Below are positions 27,973 to 37,956 of a stretch of DNA of 64,000 nucleotides, piece after piece. Source of the stretch: Chryseobacterium piperi (lineage in GTDB: Bacteria; Bacteroidota; Bacteroidia; Flavobacteriales; Weeksellaceae); contig NZ_CP023049.2 in the NCBI RefSeq assembly GCF_002285635.2, positions 3,472,001-3,536,000 of the forward strand, given 5' to 3'. The notes below the pieces were generated by a model. That model had not been told where the DNA came from. It made no database searches and was given only the letters and a program-made list of their open reading frames with translations. Both the position numbers and the translations under genes were made by a program. Every line of letters begins with the position of its first letter. The first letter of the stretch is position 1.

Positions 27973-30378
27973 TTATTTTTCAATTGCAATATCGATAACA
28001 TCTTCCATTCGGTTAACGTAATGCACTTTTAAGTTCTTTAAATAATCTTTTTTGATTTCTTCTACATCTTTTCTATTGGCTTCGCAAAGAATCACATCTT
28101 TAATTCCTGCTCTTGTTGCAGCAAGAAGCTTTTCTTTGATTCCACCGACAGGAAGAACTTTCCCTCTCAGTGTGATTTCTCCTGTCATCGCTAAGTGAGG
28201 TTTTACCTTTTTGTTTTTAAATGAAGAAACCATAGAAGTCAGCATCGCAATACCGGCAGACGGACCGTCTTTAGGAGTTGCACCTTCAGGGACATGGACG
28301 TGAATATTTTTCTTTTCAATATCTTCCTGACTGATTCCCAGCTCATCGTGCTTAGCTTTGATGTACTCCAGGGCAATAGTCGCAGATTCTTTCATGACAG
28401 TTCCTAAATTCCCTGTCATCGTAAGAACGCCTTTCCCACTGCTTAAAATACTTTCAATGTATAGGATGTCTCCTCCAACACTTGTCCAGGCTAATCCTGT
28501 TACGACTCCGGGAACACCTGTAATTTCAGATAAGCTCCTTGGCCTTGGAACGCCAAGAATTTCATCTATTTTTTCAAGAGAAATCTTAGGATCATATTCT
28601 TTAAGCAAAGCGGTTTGTAGTGCTACCCATCTTGCAATGGATGCAATTCTTTTCTCTAAAGTCCTTACACCGCTTTCTGAAGTATGGGCTTCAATAATAT
28701 GCTTAAGCTCAGGATTTCCAAGTTTAAAAGATTTAGCATCAAGGCCGTTTTCTTCCTGTTGCTTTTTAATCAGGTGACGTTTGGCAATTTCTGTTTTTTC
28801 CTCCATAGTATAGCCGGCAATCTGGATGATTTCCATTCTATCCAGAAGTGGTGTTTGTATGGTGGAAAGTGAATTGGCAGTAGCGATAAACATTACTTTT
28901 GAAAGGTCGTATCCCATTTCCAGGAAATTGTCATAGAAAGATTTATTCTGTTCAGGGTCAAGAACCTCAAGAAGTGCTGAGCTTGGGTCACCATGGATAC
29001 CTTGTCCTACCTTATCAATTTCATCTAATACAATTACCGGATTAGAGGTGCCTGATTTTTTGATCGACTGAAGGATTCTTCCAGCCATCGCGCCTATATA
29101 TGTTTTTCTGTGCCCGCGAATCTCACTCTCATCATGCAGACCTCCTAAAGATAATCTTACATATTTTCTGCCTAAAGCATCCGCAACAGATTTTCCTAAA
29201 GATGTTTTTCCTACTCCCGGAGGCCCTACCAATAATAAAATCGGAGATTTCATGTTGTTTTTTAATTTTAAAACAGCCATGTGTTCCAGAATTCTTTTCT
29301 TGATGTCTTCCAGTCCAAAATGAGCTTTGTCTAAGACTTTTTCTGCTTTTTGAATGTCAAAGACATCTTTGGTGTAGGTTTCCCATGGTAAGTCCGTAAA
29401 GAAATCAAGATAATTTCTCTGGACATTATAATCCGGTGAGTTGGGGTTCTGTCTTTGTAATCTGTTAATTTCCTTTTGGAAATGTTCCTCAACTTCGGTA
29501 TTCCATTTTTTTGTTTTTGCCTTGTTGATGAGGTCTTCAACATCACCTTCGGATCCACCACCTAATTCTTCCTGGATGGTTCTGATTTGTTGATTCAGGA
29601 AATATTCTCTTTGCTGTTTGTCAAGATCCTTAGATGTTTTCTGATGAATCTGATTTCTTAATTCTAGTTTTCTGAAATCGTCGTGCATCATTTCATAGCA
29701 CTTATTGGCTCTGGCCATCAGGTTTTTCTCTTCAAGCAGCTTTTGCTTTTCATTTGAAGGAAAATTCGCATTGGTGCATATGAAATTCAATAAATCATCA
29801 TTGTTATTGATGTTTTTGATAGCAAAATTAGCTGCATTAGGGATATTCGGATCCAGTTCAATTATTTTTAAAGCTAAATCCTTAATGTTTTCTAATAAAG
29901 CATCATATTCCTCTTCATTTTTAGGTTGGGTATCTTTTAATTTAGAAATTTCAGCTTTGAAATAAGGTTGCGTTTTGATAAACTTTTTAACCTTAAATCT
30001 GTGAAACCCCTTAGTAATTGCAGTAATATTACCTTCTGGAAGTTTAATGATTTTGATGATCTTGGCTAAAGTTCCGGTATGATATAAATCTTTTTCGGTA
30101 GGTTGTTCAAGTTCTGAGTTTTTCTGACTTACAATCCCGATAAAATCTCCATTTTTTTGAGCTTCTTCCAGAAGTTGTATGGATGCCTTTCTTCCGGCAG
30201 TAATAGGAATGACCACATTGGGAAACATCACCATATTTCTTACAGGAAGGATGGGAAATAATTTCTGCTCGGAATTTTCACTGGTTTCCGAAAAATCAGA
30301 AAGATTGATCTCTTCAGCCACAATATCAAACCCATCGCTGATCATTTCCTCTAAACTAATATCTTCAAATTCTGTCAT
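27973..30378 (-). CDS. lon: ATP-dependent Lon protease
   Basis: An 801-residue cytosolic serine-lysine protease that degrades misfolded and regulatory proteins. Domains in order: a LAN substrate-binding region from about residue 40 ([17 protein letters not shown]), a coiled coil, the AAA+ module with Walker A GPPGVGKT, Walker [10 protein letters not shown] and sensor TANSLSTI, and the protease domain with catalytic Ser in [11 protein letters not shown] and Lys in [11 protein letters not shown] 35-residue acidic N-terminal extension is usual for Bacteroidota. It is divergently transcribed from ppiD across a 257-base spacer. Confidence 0.97.
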   Translation of the reverse strand: MTEFEDISLEEMISDGFDIVAEEINLSDFSETSENSEQKLFPILPVRNMVMFPNVVIPITAGRKASIQLLEEAQKNGDFIGIVSQKNSELEQPTEKDLYHTGTLAKIIKIIKLPEGNITAITKGFHRFKVKKFIKTQPYFKAEISKLKDTQPKNEEEYDALLENIKDLALKIIELDPNIPNAANFAIKNINNNDDLLNFICTNANFPSNEKQKLLEEKNLMARANKCYEMMHDDFRKLELRNQIHQKTSKDLDKQQREYFLNQQIRTIQEELGGGSEGDVEDLINKAKTKKWNTEVEEHFQKEINRLQRQNPNSPDYNVQRNYLDFFTDLPWETYTKDVFDIQKAEKVLDKAHFGLEDIKKRILEHMAVLKLKNNMKSPILLLVGPPGVGKTSLGKSVADALGRKYVRLSLGGLHDESEIRGHRKTYIGAMAGRILQSIKKSGTSNPVIVLDEIDKVGQGIHGDPSSALLEVLDPEQNKSFYDNFLEMGYDLSKVMFIATANSLSTIQTPLLDRMEIIQIAGYTMEEKTEIAKRHLIKKQQEENGLDAKSFKLGNPELKHIIEAHTSESGVRTLEKRIASIARWVALQTALLKEYDPKISLEKIDEILGVPRPRSLSEITGVPGVVTGLAWTSVGGDILYIESILSSGKGVLTMTGNLGTVMKESATIALEYIKAKHDELGISQEDIEKKNIHVHVPEGATPKDGPSAGIAMLTSMVSSFKNKKVKPHLAMTGEITLRGKVLPVGGIKEKLLAATRAGIKDVILCEANRKDVEEIKKDYLKNLKVHYVNRMEDVIDIAIEK

Positions 30379-30635
30379 AGTTAATCAAATGACAAATTGT
30401 CATTTTCGTTTTAAATCGTTAAAGTGATAATGCACAATATGCTTAGAAAGACTTAGCATATTATGTTGAGCTAAATGGCACAATACTTATGCCATTTGTT
30501 TTTCGCTAAAAAATATGGTCAAAATTTCCTTTTTTACATAATTTGAATTTTAAAAATTAAAAAAAGGGCTTGGATTTCTGTAATTTCTTAAAAATGTGTA
30601 TTTTCGCAACCTGATAAAAAACTATAATTTATAAA
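30379..30635. promoter_or_regulatory. Divergent control region between lon and ppiD
   Basis: The spacer holds two hairpins: AATATGCT/AGCATATT near 30436-30465 and AATGGCA/TGCCATT near 30473-30500. A -7-like box TATTTTCG at 30599-30606 precedes ppiD and matches TAnnTTTG at all but one position. No CIRCE-like operator was seen. Confidence 0.45.
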
Positions 30636-32789
30636 ATGGCAATTTTAGGACAGATTAGGAATAGACCTTGGCTTTTGATGGGAGTAATTGCACTGGCGCT
30701 TTTAGCGTTTTTAGTTAATCCTGATAGCATTGATAAGGTTTTTGGAAAAAATCCTGATGTTTTAGGAAAAGTAAATGGTGAAAAAATTACCCGTGAAGAG
30801 TTTAATGATCAACTTTTCGTGTTACAACAGCAGGCAGAGCAGCAAGGTCAACCAAAAAATGGTCTTGAAGAGCAGGCTTGGCAGTTGTTGGTACAATCAA
30901 AGCTTATCAAGCAGCAGTTTGATAAAATGGGTTTTGAAATGACAGACGATTATTTCTGGAATCAAATTCAGTATGATCAGATGTTTGCTCAAAACAAACA
31001 ATTCTTTGATGATAAAGGTAATTTTAAAACTCAGGAGCTAAAAAAACAAATCGAAGAGTTAAAGGCTACTAGTCCGGAAGGTTACAACCAATGGGTGAAA
31101 ACCAGAAAATCTGTTGAGTACAGAATTATGGCAAGACAAGTATTTGCTAATATTTCTACAGGTATTACTACAGGTAAGAAAGAAGCTGAAGAGCTAATGA
31201 GACAAAGAGATCAGCTTGCTGATATTGACTTTGTGAAAGTAGATTACACTTCTTATCTTCAGAAAAACAATATCAAAGTTACTACTGAAGACTTAGCTAA
31301 TTATATTAAACAACACCCGGCGATGTTTAAAGCTGAGCCAAGCAGGAATATTGGTATTGCTTATTTTCCTTCTCAGCCGAGTGCAGTTGATGATGCTGCG
31401 GCTCAGAAAGAGATTACAAAGCTATTCTCAGGAGGTACAGATGCTAGTGGAGGAAAAGAAAATTTCCAGAATACTACTAATGACTCTATGTTTGTAATGG
31501 CAAACTCTGATATGCCGTTCAATAATCAGTATTTGAAACCGAACCAATTGCCACAGGCAATCCAGGGTCAGATTGCTACTGCAGCAATAGGACAGACTTT
31601 CGGACCTTATAAAGAACAAAACTTTTATGTAGTTTCTAAGCTTTTGGGTAAAAAGACTTCAGATTCTACATTGTCAAGACATATCCTGATTGCATTTAAA
31701 GGAAGTCCTGCGGGAGAAGGCGTTACAAGATCTAAAGAAGAAGCTAAGAAATTGGCAGATTCTGTTGGAGCTATTGTAAAGGCAAACCCTGCTAAATTTA
31801 CTGAATTCCTTAAGCTTTCAAGTGATCCTAACTCAGCAGCTCAAGGTGGAAGTCTAGGATGGACTACTCCTGAAACTCCTTTTGTTCCTGAATTTTTAAC
31901 ATATTTGGCAAATAATCCTAAGGGAGCAACAGGTGTTGTAGAAACTCAATTTGGATACCATATCATCAATATTGAAGATAAAAAAGCTGGATCATTAGGG
32001 TATAAAGTCGCTAACATTGTAAAAGCAGTGAAACCTTCTGATGCTACAGAAGCTGATGTTGATAAGAAAGCAAGAAAGTTCATTCAGCAAGTACAAGGGA
32101 AATCTTTCAATGATTTCGTAAATATTGCTAAAAAAGGAAACTATCAGTTCTCAAACCCTAAATCTGCAAAAAGATTTGATGGTCAGTTACAGGGATTAGG
32201 TACGGAAAAAGATGGCGAAATCCTTGCATGGGCATTTGATAAGAAAAGAACTAAAGGAGATACCGAATTCTTTACAGTAGACGGAACAGGAGACAAGATT
32301 GTAGTTTATCTGAATGGTAAACAAGAGAAAGGTCTTGCAGATCCGGAATCAGTAAGAGATCAGATTGAAGTAGTCGTGAAGAATAAATTAGCTGCAAAAC
32401 AGATTTCTGATAAAATTGCAGCAGCTAAAGCGTCTAGTTTGGATCAGGTTGCTAAATTATTTGCAACAACAAAACAATCTGCACAAGTGAATTTATTAAA
32501 CCCATCAGTAGCAGGATCAATGGAGCCTAAAGTAGCAGGTGCTGCATTCGGTGTTAAGAAAGCTCAACTTTCTAAGCCGGTTGAAGGGGGAACAGGTGTT
32601 TATGTTTTAATTAAAAAGAATGAAACTATTAACAAACAACCTGGCGATCTGAAACAGTTTACTGAATCTGTTACACAGAGAAGTGCAGGAATGTTCGGAC
32701 AGGCTTGGTTGAAAAGCTTACAAGATAATGCAGAAATCGATGACTATAGAATTGAGATCTGGAATAAGCTAGGAAATCAGCAACAATAA
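30636..32789 (+). CDS. ppiD: PpiD-type periplasmic peptidyl-prolyl isomerase
   Basis: A 717-residue inner-membrane-anchored chaperone. One N-terminal transmembrane helix (PWLLMGVIALALLAFLV, residues 9-25) is followed by a SurA/PpiD-like N domain (KVNGEKITREEFNDQL). A parvulin domain lies near residues 345-445 (LSRHILIAFKG, AAQGGSLGWTTPE, TQFGYHIINIEDK), and a second, degenerate parvulin-like region near the C-terminus. It assists folding of proteins as they leave the Sec translocon. It is followed by a strong terminator, so it is its own unit. Confidence 0.9.
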   Translation: MAILGQIRNRPWLLMGVIALALLAFLVNPDSIDKVFGKNPDVLGKVNGEKITREEFNDQLFVLQQQAEQQGQPKNGLEEQAWQLLVQSKLIKQQFDKMGFEMTDDYFWNQIQYDQMFAQNKQFFDDKGNFKTQELKKQIEELKATSPEGYNQWVKTRKSVEYRIMARQVFANISTGITTGKKEAEELMRQRDQLADIDFVKVDYTSYLQKNNIKVTTEDLANYIKQHPAMFKAEPSRNIGIAYFPSQPSAVDDAAAQKEITKLFSGGTDASGGKENFQNTTNDSMFVMANSDMPFNNQYLKPNQLPQAIQGQIATAAIGQTFGPYKEQNFYVVSKLLGKKTSDSTLSRHILIAFKGSPAGEGVTRSKEEAKKLADSVGAIVKANPAKFTEFLKLSSDPNSAAQGGSLGWTTPETPFVPEFLTYLANNPKGATGVVETQFGYHIINIEDKKAGSLGYKVANIVKAVKPSDATEADVDKKARKFIQQVQGKSFNDFVNIAKKGNYQFSNPKSAKRFDGQLQGLGTEKDGEILAWAFDKKRTKGDTEFFTVDGTGDKIVVYLNGKQEKGLADPESVRDQIEVVVKNKLAAKQISDKIAAAKASSLDQVAKLFATTKQSAQVNLLNPSVAGSMEPKVAGAAFGVKKAQLSKPVEGGTGVYVLIKKNETINKQPGDLKQFTESVTQRSAGMFGQAWLKSLQDNAEIDDYRIEIWNKLGNQQQ

Positions 32790-32810
32790 AAAAAGAAATT
32801 TATAGATACG

Positions 32811-32841
32811 AAAAGCGGCATAGAAAATGCCGCTTTTTTTT
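32811..32841 (+). terminator. Terminator after ppiD
   Basis: AAAAGCGGCAT pairs with ATGCCGCTTTT (11 bp) around AGAAA, followed by T8. Confidence 0.95.
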
Positions 32842-32887
32842 GTATTTAACGCAGAGTAATAAAGAAAAAGATTAATTTAAAATGTAT

Positions 32888-32895
32888 TATATTTG
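32888..32895 (+). promoter_or_regulatory. Predicted -7 box of the MCE/Fe-S operon
   Basis: TATATTTG matches the Bacteroidetes consensus exactly, 22 bases before the GTG start; no good -33 element was identified. Confidence 0.5.
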
Positions 32896-32917
32896 CTCAT
32901 TAGAAAAAATTTAGCAA

Positions 32918-33868
32918 GTGAAGTTCAGTAAAGAATTAAAAGCTGGTGTAATTGCACTTATAGCTGTTGTAGGCTTTGTGTTATTATTTCAATTCATGAA
33001 AGGCAGAAGTCTTTTTACTACCGATAATATATTTTACGCAAAATATGATAATGTTGAAGGGTTGGCTCAATCTTCAGCAGTATCCATCAATGGTTTAAAA
33101 GTGGGGCAGGTTGATAAAATTATCCCGCAAACAACCAAAGAAGGAAAGATCAATTTTGTAGTGAAGATTACAGTTGATAATAAATTCGAATTTTCAAAAA
33201 ATTCTACCCTTGAAATCTTTGAACCGGGATTAATGTCCGGAAAAGAAATGAGAGTAAATCTGGTATACGGTGGAGCTTCTGCAAAAGATGGAGATACCTT
33301 GCAAGGTGCTTTCAAATTAGGAACATTGGGAAGTCTTTCTTCTCAGGTAGGACCTGTAAAAGATCAGCTGCAATCTGTTTTACATCATGTAGACTCTTTA
33401 ATGACAAATGCTAATTTAATTGTTGACGGCCAAAATAGAGCTGAAATCAAAGCATTGTTATCCAATCTTAATAAAACGGTAGGAGCTTTACAAACGACTG
33501 CAGGCAGTGTTAATAATCTAGTGGGGCATAATGATCCGAAACTTCAAAGAGTATTGGATGATGCGAGCCTTACCATGCAAAGTGGTAAAGTTACTTTGGA
33601 TAAATATGGTAACCTTGCTGAAAGTATTGATACCAAAAAATTAAATGCTGCTATTAACAACTTAGATGCTACTGTTGGAAAGCTTAATCAGGTAATTGGA
33701 GGAATTGATAATGGACAGGGAAGTCTTGGTAAGCTAATGAAAGATGAACAGCTTTACAACAACTTGAATTCAGCATCTACGAACCTGAATTCATTGATAG
33801 AAGATATGAAAGCGAATCCAAAGAGATACATCAATTTCTCTGTTTTTGGTAAGAATAATAAAGATTAA
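32918..33868 (+). CDS. MlaD-family (MCE domain) lipid-transport protein
   Basis: A 316-residue protein starting at GTG, directly into MKFSKELKAG. One N-terminal membrane helix (GVIALIAVVGFVLLFQFM) anchors it. The MCE domain follows at about residues 38-118 (YAKYDNVEGLAQSSAVSINGLKVGQV to MRVNLVYGG), then a long helical region rich in Asn, Leu and Lys that can form a tunnel-like coiled coil. MCE proteins ferry phospholipids across the periplasm with MlaE/MlaF-type ABC transporters. A matching permease/ATPase pair lies at 14851-16418. It begins a plus-strand operon with two Fe-S proteins, 11 bases upstream of the next start. Confidence 0.88.
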   Translation: MKFSKELKAGVIALIAVVGFVLLFQFMKGRSLFTTDNIFYAKYDNVEGLAQSSAVSINGLKVGQVDKIIPQTTKEGKINFVVKITVDNKFEFSKNSTLEIFEPGLMSGKEMRVNLVYGGASAKDGDTLQGAFKLGTLGSLSSQVGPVKDQLQSVLHHVDSLMTNANLIVDGQNRAEIKALLSNLNKTVGALQTTAGSVNNLVGHNDPKLQRVLDDASLTMQSGKVTLDKYGNLAESIDTKKLNAAINNLDATVGKLNQVIGGIDNGQGSLGKLMKDEQLYNNLNSASTNLNSLIEDMKANPKRYINFSVFGKNNKD

Positions 33869-33879
33869 TAATACACCTT

Positions 33880-35211
33880 ATGCAGTACATCGATAATGTT
33901 ATTTTTCTGATTTTATTAGTTGCTGGGTTTGGATTGTTTGCGAAAAGCCTTTCGAAAATTTACAGAAATATTCGCCTAGGTAGAGAAATCAATCGAAATG
34001 ATCATAAGTCAGAGCGTTGGGAAACCATGGCACGTGTTGCAATGGGGCAGAGTAAAATGGTAAAACGTCCCGTAGCAGGTATTTTACACCTTTTCGTTTA
34101 CGTTGGTTTTATCATCATTAATATAGAACTTATTGAGATAATTGTGGACGGGATATTTGGAACCCATCGTTTTTTATCTTCAATTCTGGGAGACAGCTTT
34201 TATAGTTTCTTCACCGCTACACTGGAAATACTAGCCTTGTTAGTAATTATTGGTGTTGTGATATTCTTTATCCGTAGAAACTTTTACGGGGTTAAAAGAT
34301 TAACGATGAAAGAGCTTTTCGGCTGGCCAAAACATGATGCCAACTGGATTCTTATTATTGAATTTGCCCTAATGATGGCTTTTCTAAAAATGAATACGGC
34401 TGACTGGGTTCTACAGCAAAGAGGTTTGCTTCCTCAACATGGAAGTTTCCCGATCAGTTCTACATTTTTAGCTCCTATATACAATAATTTTAGTGACGGT
34501 TTCTTATTCTTTACAGAAAAAGCGGCTTGGTGGTTCCATTTTGTGGGGATTTTATTCTTTATGAATTACCTTTACTATTCAAAACATTTGCATATTATTT
34601 TGGCGTTTCCAAGTACTTGGTTTGCTAATCTTGAGAAAAAAGGAAAGTTCAACAATCTGGATTCTGTTACTAAAGAAATAAAATTAATGATGGATCCGAA
34701 TGCAGATCCTTACGCTGCCCCGGCAGAAGGTGAGACTGCAGATGTTCCTTCTAAATTTGGAGCTGAAGATATATTTGATTTAGACCAGGTTCAGTTGCTT
34801 AATGCATATTCATGTACAGAATGTGGAAGATGTACTTCTGTATGTCCTGCCAATATTACAGGTAAGAAGCTCTCTCCAAGATTAATCCTGATGAAAACCA
34901 GAGATCGTTTGGAAGAAGTAGGAAAAAATATCGACAAAAATGGAAAATTTGTTGATGATGGAAAAAAATTACTTAACGACTATATTACAAAAGAAGAACT
35001 TTGGGCGTGTACTACATGTAATGCTTGTACTGAAGCCTGCCCTATATTACTGGATCCTCTTTCCATTATTTTTGAAATGAGACGATTCCTGGTGATGGAA
35101 CAATCTGCTGCACCACAAGAGTTGAATCTTATGATGACCAATGTGGAAAATAATGCTGCTCCTTGGCAGTATAATCAGGCAGACCGATTAAATTGGGCAA
35201 AGGAAAACTAG
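33880..35211 (+). CDS. Membrane (Fe-S)-binding oxidoreductase, HdrC/NarI-like
   Basis: A 443-residue protein. Four to five membrane helices in the first 245 residues, several with His, recall a heme b-binding NarI/HdrE-like module. A soluble C-terminal domain contains two ferredoxin-type [4Fe-4S] motifs, CTECGRCTSVCP (about residue 310) and CTTCNACTEACP (about 377). With the CCG-domain protein encoded next it resembles a split HdrD-like unit moving electrons between the quinone pool and a cytosolic thiol or 2-hydroxyacid partner. The physiological donor is unknown. This pair is common in Bacteroidota beside MCE genes. Confidence 0.82.
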   Translation: MQYIDNVIFLILLVAGFGLFAKSLSKIYRNIRLGREINRNDHKSERWETMARVAMGQSKMVKRPVAGILHLFVYVGFIIINIELIEIIVDGIFGTHRFLSSILGDSFYSFFTATLEILALLVIIGVVIFFIRRNFYGVKRLTMKELFGWPKHDANWILIIEFALMMAFLKMNTADWVLQQRGLLPQHGSFPISSTFLAPIYNNFSDGFLFFTEKAAWWFHFVGILFFMNYLYYSKHLHIILAFPSTWFANLEKKGKFNNLDSVTKEIKLMMDPNADPYAAPAEGETADVPSKFGAEDIFDLDQVQLLNAYSCTECGRCTSVCPANITGKKLSPRLILMKTRDRLEEVGKNIDKNGKFVDDGKKLLNDYITKEELWACTTCNACTEACPILLDPLSIIFEMRRFLVMEQSAAPQELNLMMTNVENNAAPWQYNQADRLNWAKEN

Positions 35212-35221
35212 ATAATTAAAA

Positions 35222-35299
35222 TAAATTTGAAAATTTGAAAATTGATTAAATCAACTCATTTTCAAATTTCCGAATTCTCACATTTTCAAATTGAAAGAA
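35222..35299. repeat. Degenerate AAATTTGAAAAT repeat forming inverted arms
   Basis: The spacer between the two Fe-S genes consists of repeated TTTGAAAA units on the left and TTTTCAAA units on the right, so that AAATTTGAAAAT can pair with ATTTTCAAATTT. It looks like a short simple-sequence repeat. It could form an mRNA stem between the two genes. Confidence 0.6.
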
Positions 35300-35302
35300 A
35301 AA

Positions 35303-36088
35303 ATGGATTTCAATATAAAAACAATGGCAGAATACGCTGCCGAAGGAAAATCGCCGGAAGTATTGTTTTGGGTTGGATGCGCTGGAAGTTTTGATGACCG
35401 TGCTAAGAAGATTACCAAAGCATTTTGCAAGATCCTTAATAAAATAGGGGTAGAGTTTGCTGTTTTAGGACAAGAAGAAAGCTGTACGGGAGATCCTGCG
35501 AAGCGTGCCGGAAATGAATTTGTTTTTCAAATGATGGCATTAACGAATATCGAAGTTCTTAATGCTTATGAAGTTAAAAAGATAGTGACGGCTTGTCCTC
35601 ATTGTTTTAATACCCTTAAAAATGAATACCCTAGTTTAGGTGGGCATTTTGAAGTGGTACACCATACTCAGTTTCTAAAAAAACTGATGGAGGAAGGCAG
35701 GCTGAAGATTGAAGGCGGCGCCTTTAAAGGAAAGAAAATTACTTTTCACGATCCTTGCTACTTAGGAAGAGCAAATGATGAGTATGAGGCACCAAGAATG
35801 CTTCTGGAAAAACTGGACGCCGAGCTTGTAGAAATGAAACGTTGCAAGACTAATGGTCTTTGCTGTGGTGCTGGTGGTGCTCAGATGTTTAAAGAACCTG
35901 AAAAAGGAAACAAGGATATCAATGTCGAAAGAACGGAAGAAGCTCTTTCAGTTGAACCTAAAGTGATTGCAACAGGTTGTCCGTTCTGTAATACAATGAT
36001 GACTGACGGTGTAAAACACTTTAATAAAAATGAAGAAGTTGCTGTAAAAGATATCGTAGAACTTCTTGCGGAAGCAGATGATTTATAA
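35303..36088 (+). CDS. (Fe-S)-binding CCG-domain protein, HdrB/LldE-like
   Basis: A 261-residue soluble protein. The ATG at 35303 is used; a TTG four codons upstream lies in the repeat and is unlikely. Two CCG domains carry the Cys pairs for an unusual [4Fe-4S] site: VLFWVGCAGS with CPHCFNTL, and DPCYLGR with LCCGAGGAQMF and TGCPFC. This is the catalytic-like partner of the membrane protein upstream, by analogy with HdrB, GlcF and LldE. It is in the same operon despite the 91-base repeat spacer. The substrate is unknown. Confidence 0.85.
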   Translation: MDFNIKTMAEYAAEGKSPEVLFWVGCAGSFDDRAKKITKAFCKILNKIGVEFAVLGQEESCTGDPAKRAGNEFVFQMMALTNIEVLNAYEVKKIVTACPHCFNTLKNEYPSLGGHFEVVHHTQFLKKLMEEGRLKIEGGAFKGKKITFHDPCYLGRANDEYEAPRMLLEKLDAELVEMKRCKTNGLCCGAGGAQMFKEPEKGNKDINVERTEEALSVEPKVIATGCPFCNTMMTDGVKHFNKNEEVAVKDIVELLAEADDL

Positions 36089-36205
36089 ATGAAATCGATT
36101 AAAAATATAACAATAAAACTCAAGACAACTCTTGAGTTTTATTATTTATAAAAAGATAAAGTCAATTATAATTCTTAATTTTATACTTTAATAAATTGTA
36201 CGGAA

Positions 36206-36694
36206 ATGAAAATTGAAGAATCCAATATAGTAGAAACCAGCGACTACAGAGTTATCATATACCCTGCTTCAAGACCTTTTACAACGAAAGAGGCAAAAGT
36301 AATTACTGAGAAGTTATATGATTTTCTTGCAGGTTGGGCGGCTCATGGTAAACCACTTTCATCATCTTTTAAAATCGAGAAAAACCAATTTATTGTGGTG
36401 TGCGTAGATGAAGAGAAAGAGATGGCATCCGGCTGCAGTATTGACGCTCTAGGGAAAATTATGAGAGAAATTGATGAAGAGTATCAATTGGGATTATTTG
36501 ACAGAATGAAAGCTAGTTTCGTAGAAAATGGAGAGGTTAAAACACTAAAGCTTATCGATTTTAAAACAAAGCTTAGAAGTGGAGAACTATCAAGAGATAT
36601 TCAGGTTTTTGATTTTTCTAAAAATACCTATCTTGATTTTTTAAGCCATTTTCTTTTACCGGTTGATAAAAGCTGGGCAGCATCTATTAAATAG
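36206..36694 (+). CDS. Conserved hypothetical protein
   Basis: A 162-residue soluble protein with no recognised catalytic motif. It begins MKIEESNIVETSDYRVIIYPASRPFT and has conserved-looking segments FLAGWAAHGKPLSSSF and FDFSKNTYLDFLSHFLLPVD. Family members in flavobacteria are often labelled ABC transporter ATPase, but no Walker motif is present here, so that name should not be used. It follows the Fe-S pair by 117 bases and is ended by its own terminator. Confidence 0.75.
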   Translation: MKIEESNIVETSDYRVIIYPASRPFTTKEAKVITEKLYDFLAGWAAHGKPLSSSFKIEKNQFIVVCVDEEKEMASGCSIDALGKIMREIDEEYQLGLFDRMKASFVENGEVKTLKLIDFKTKLRSGELSRDIQVFDFSKNTYLDFLSHFLLPVDKSWAASIK

Positions 36695-36719
36695 ATCTAT
36701 TGACTATAATAATAAACAA

Positions 36720-36746
36720 AAAAGTGGATTCTTTCCACTTTTTTGT
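36720..36746 (+). terminator. Terminator of the MCE/Fe-S gene group
   Basis: AAAAGTGGA pairs with TTCCACTTTT around a TTC-type loop, followed by T residues. Confidence 0.85.
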
Positions 36747-36754
36747 TTTTAAAG

Positions 36755-36762
36755 TATATTTG
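36755..36762 (+). promoter_or_regulatory. Predicted -7 box of the glycosyltransferase/flippase unit
   Basis: TATATTTG matches the consensus, 62 bases before the glycosyltransferase start and directly after the preceding terminator. Confidence 0.5.
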
Positions 36763-36824
36763 CATAAAACTGGTAAAATTAATAAGCTAGTTGAGCATTT
36801 GCTTACACCATATTTCCTAAACAC

Positions 36825-37955
36825 ATGCCTAGAATACTTTTTCTAACGACTGCACACCAATATCATGATGACAGGATCTTTTATCATCAGGCAAAAGAGC
36901 TCAAAAAATATGGATTTGTTGTTAAGATTTGCAGTCTGAGTTCAGAGTTTAATGGTGCTATTGATGATGTTGAGATTGAATCGTATGCTATTTTAGATCA
37001 GAGTACAGCACAAAAAATTAAAGTGTTTGAAAATATAGGTAATAAATTTCAGCCTGATTGTATTATTTGCTCAGAGCCACTTGCTGTTATTGCTGCAAAA
37101 AAAATAAAAGGAAAGAAAAACGTAAGTATCATATACGATGTTACGGAATGGTATCCTTCCAAAAGGATGGTTGAGAATTTCTCTTTTTTGATGAAATGGG
37201 CTCATGGGATTAAATTCTTTATGATACAGCTGTATGCTGGATACCTAAGCTCCTCTTTTATTTTTGGAGAAAATACCAAGAAGTTTCCTCTGGCTTATGT
37301 CTTCCCTTTCAAAAAAAAGATAATTTTGCCTTATTATCCCGATGATGCTTATATTTATAAAAGTATTAAACAATTGGAACCTGATTCTATAACATTATGT
37401 TATACGGGACAGCTTTCGAAGGAAAAAGGGATCGGAAATTTTTTTGAAGCAATTGATGTATTACGGAAAAGAAGACCAGATTTAAAAATCAATATTTTAA
37501 TAATAGGTTCGTCCAGAAAGGAAAAAGATAAACAGTATTTTTCTGAATTGTTATCCCAATATCAATGGGAAAATATCAGAATTGAAAAATCCGTTTCGTT
37601 TGAGTCTTTTACAAAAGCATACGCAGAGGCTGATCTATGTTTTGATCTACGGGAGATGAATTATGAAAATCATCACTGTTTACCGATTAAAATATTTTAT
37701 TATGCAGCCTCCGGTAAACCGGTCATTTACACTGATCTTAAAGCTACCCGTCAACATGTGGAGGTATCAAAGTTTGGGTTTCTGGTAGATCCGGAAGATG
37801 CGGAAGCCATTGCAAATAAAATTATGGATTATATTGATGATGCTGAGTTGTATAATACCCATGCTCACAATGCAAGAAGTGAGTATGAAAAAAAATATAC
37901 CTGGAACGGAATCAGGAATATGTTTACTGATTTTGTGAAGCAATCTATACAATAA
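36825..37955 (+). CDS. Glycosyltransferase family 4-like protein
   Basis: A 376-residue GT-B-fold enzyme. The C-terminal half has the family-4 features: CYTGQLSKEKGIGNFFEAI (donor-binding loop), NILIIGSS, a SFESFTKAYAEADLCFDLR segment and the acidic KIFYYAASGKPVIYTD region in place of the classic EGxPxxxxE. No signal peptide is seen. It likely adds a sugar to a lipid-linked oligosaccharide on the cytosolic side of the membrane. It is followed after one base by a flippase gene, so the two form an operon for a surface polysaccharide. The sugar is unknown. Confidence 0.85.
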   Translation: MPRILFLTTAHQYHDDRIFYHQAKELKKYGFVVKICSLSSEFNGAIDDVEIESYAILDQSTAQKIKVFENIGNKFQPDCIICSEPLAVIAAKKIKGKKNVSIIYDVTEWYPSKRMVENFSFLMKWAHGIKFFMIQLYAGYLSSSFIFGENTKKFPLAYVFPFKKKIILPYYPDDAYIYKSIKQLEPDSITLCYTGQLSKEKGIGNFFEAIDVLRKRRPDLKINILIIGSSRKEKDKQYFSELLSQYQWENIRIEKSVSFESFTKAYAEADLCFDLREMNYENHHCLPIKIFYYAASGKPVIYTDLKATRQHVEVSKFGFLVDPEDAEAIANKIMDYIDDAELYNTHAHNARSEYEKKYTWNGIRNMFTDFVKQSIQ

Positions 37956-37956
37956 G

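Noticed and set aside
36206..36694. ABC transporter ATPase annotation of the 162-residue protein
   Set aside because: No Walker A, signature or Walker B motif is present.
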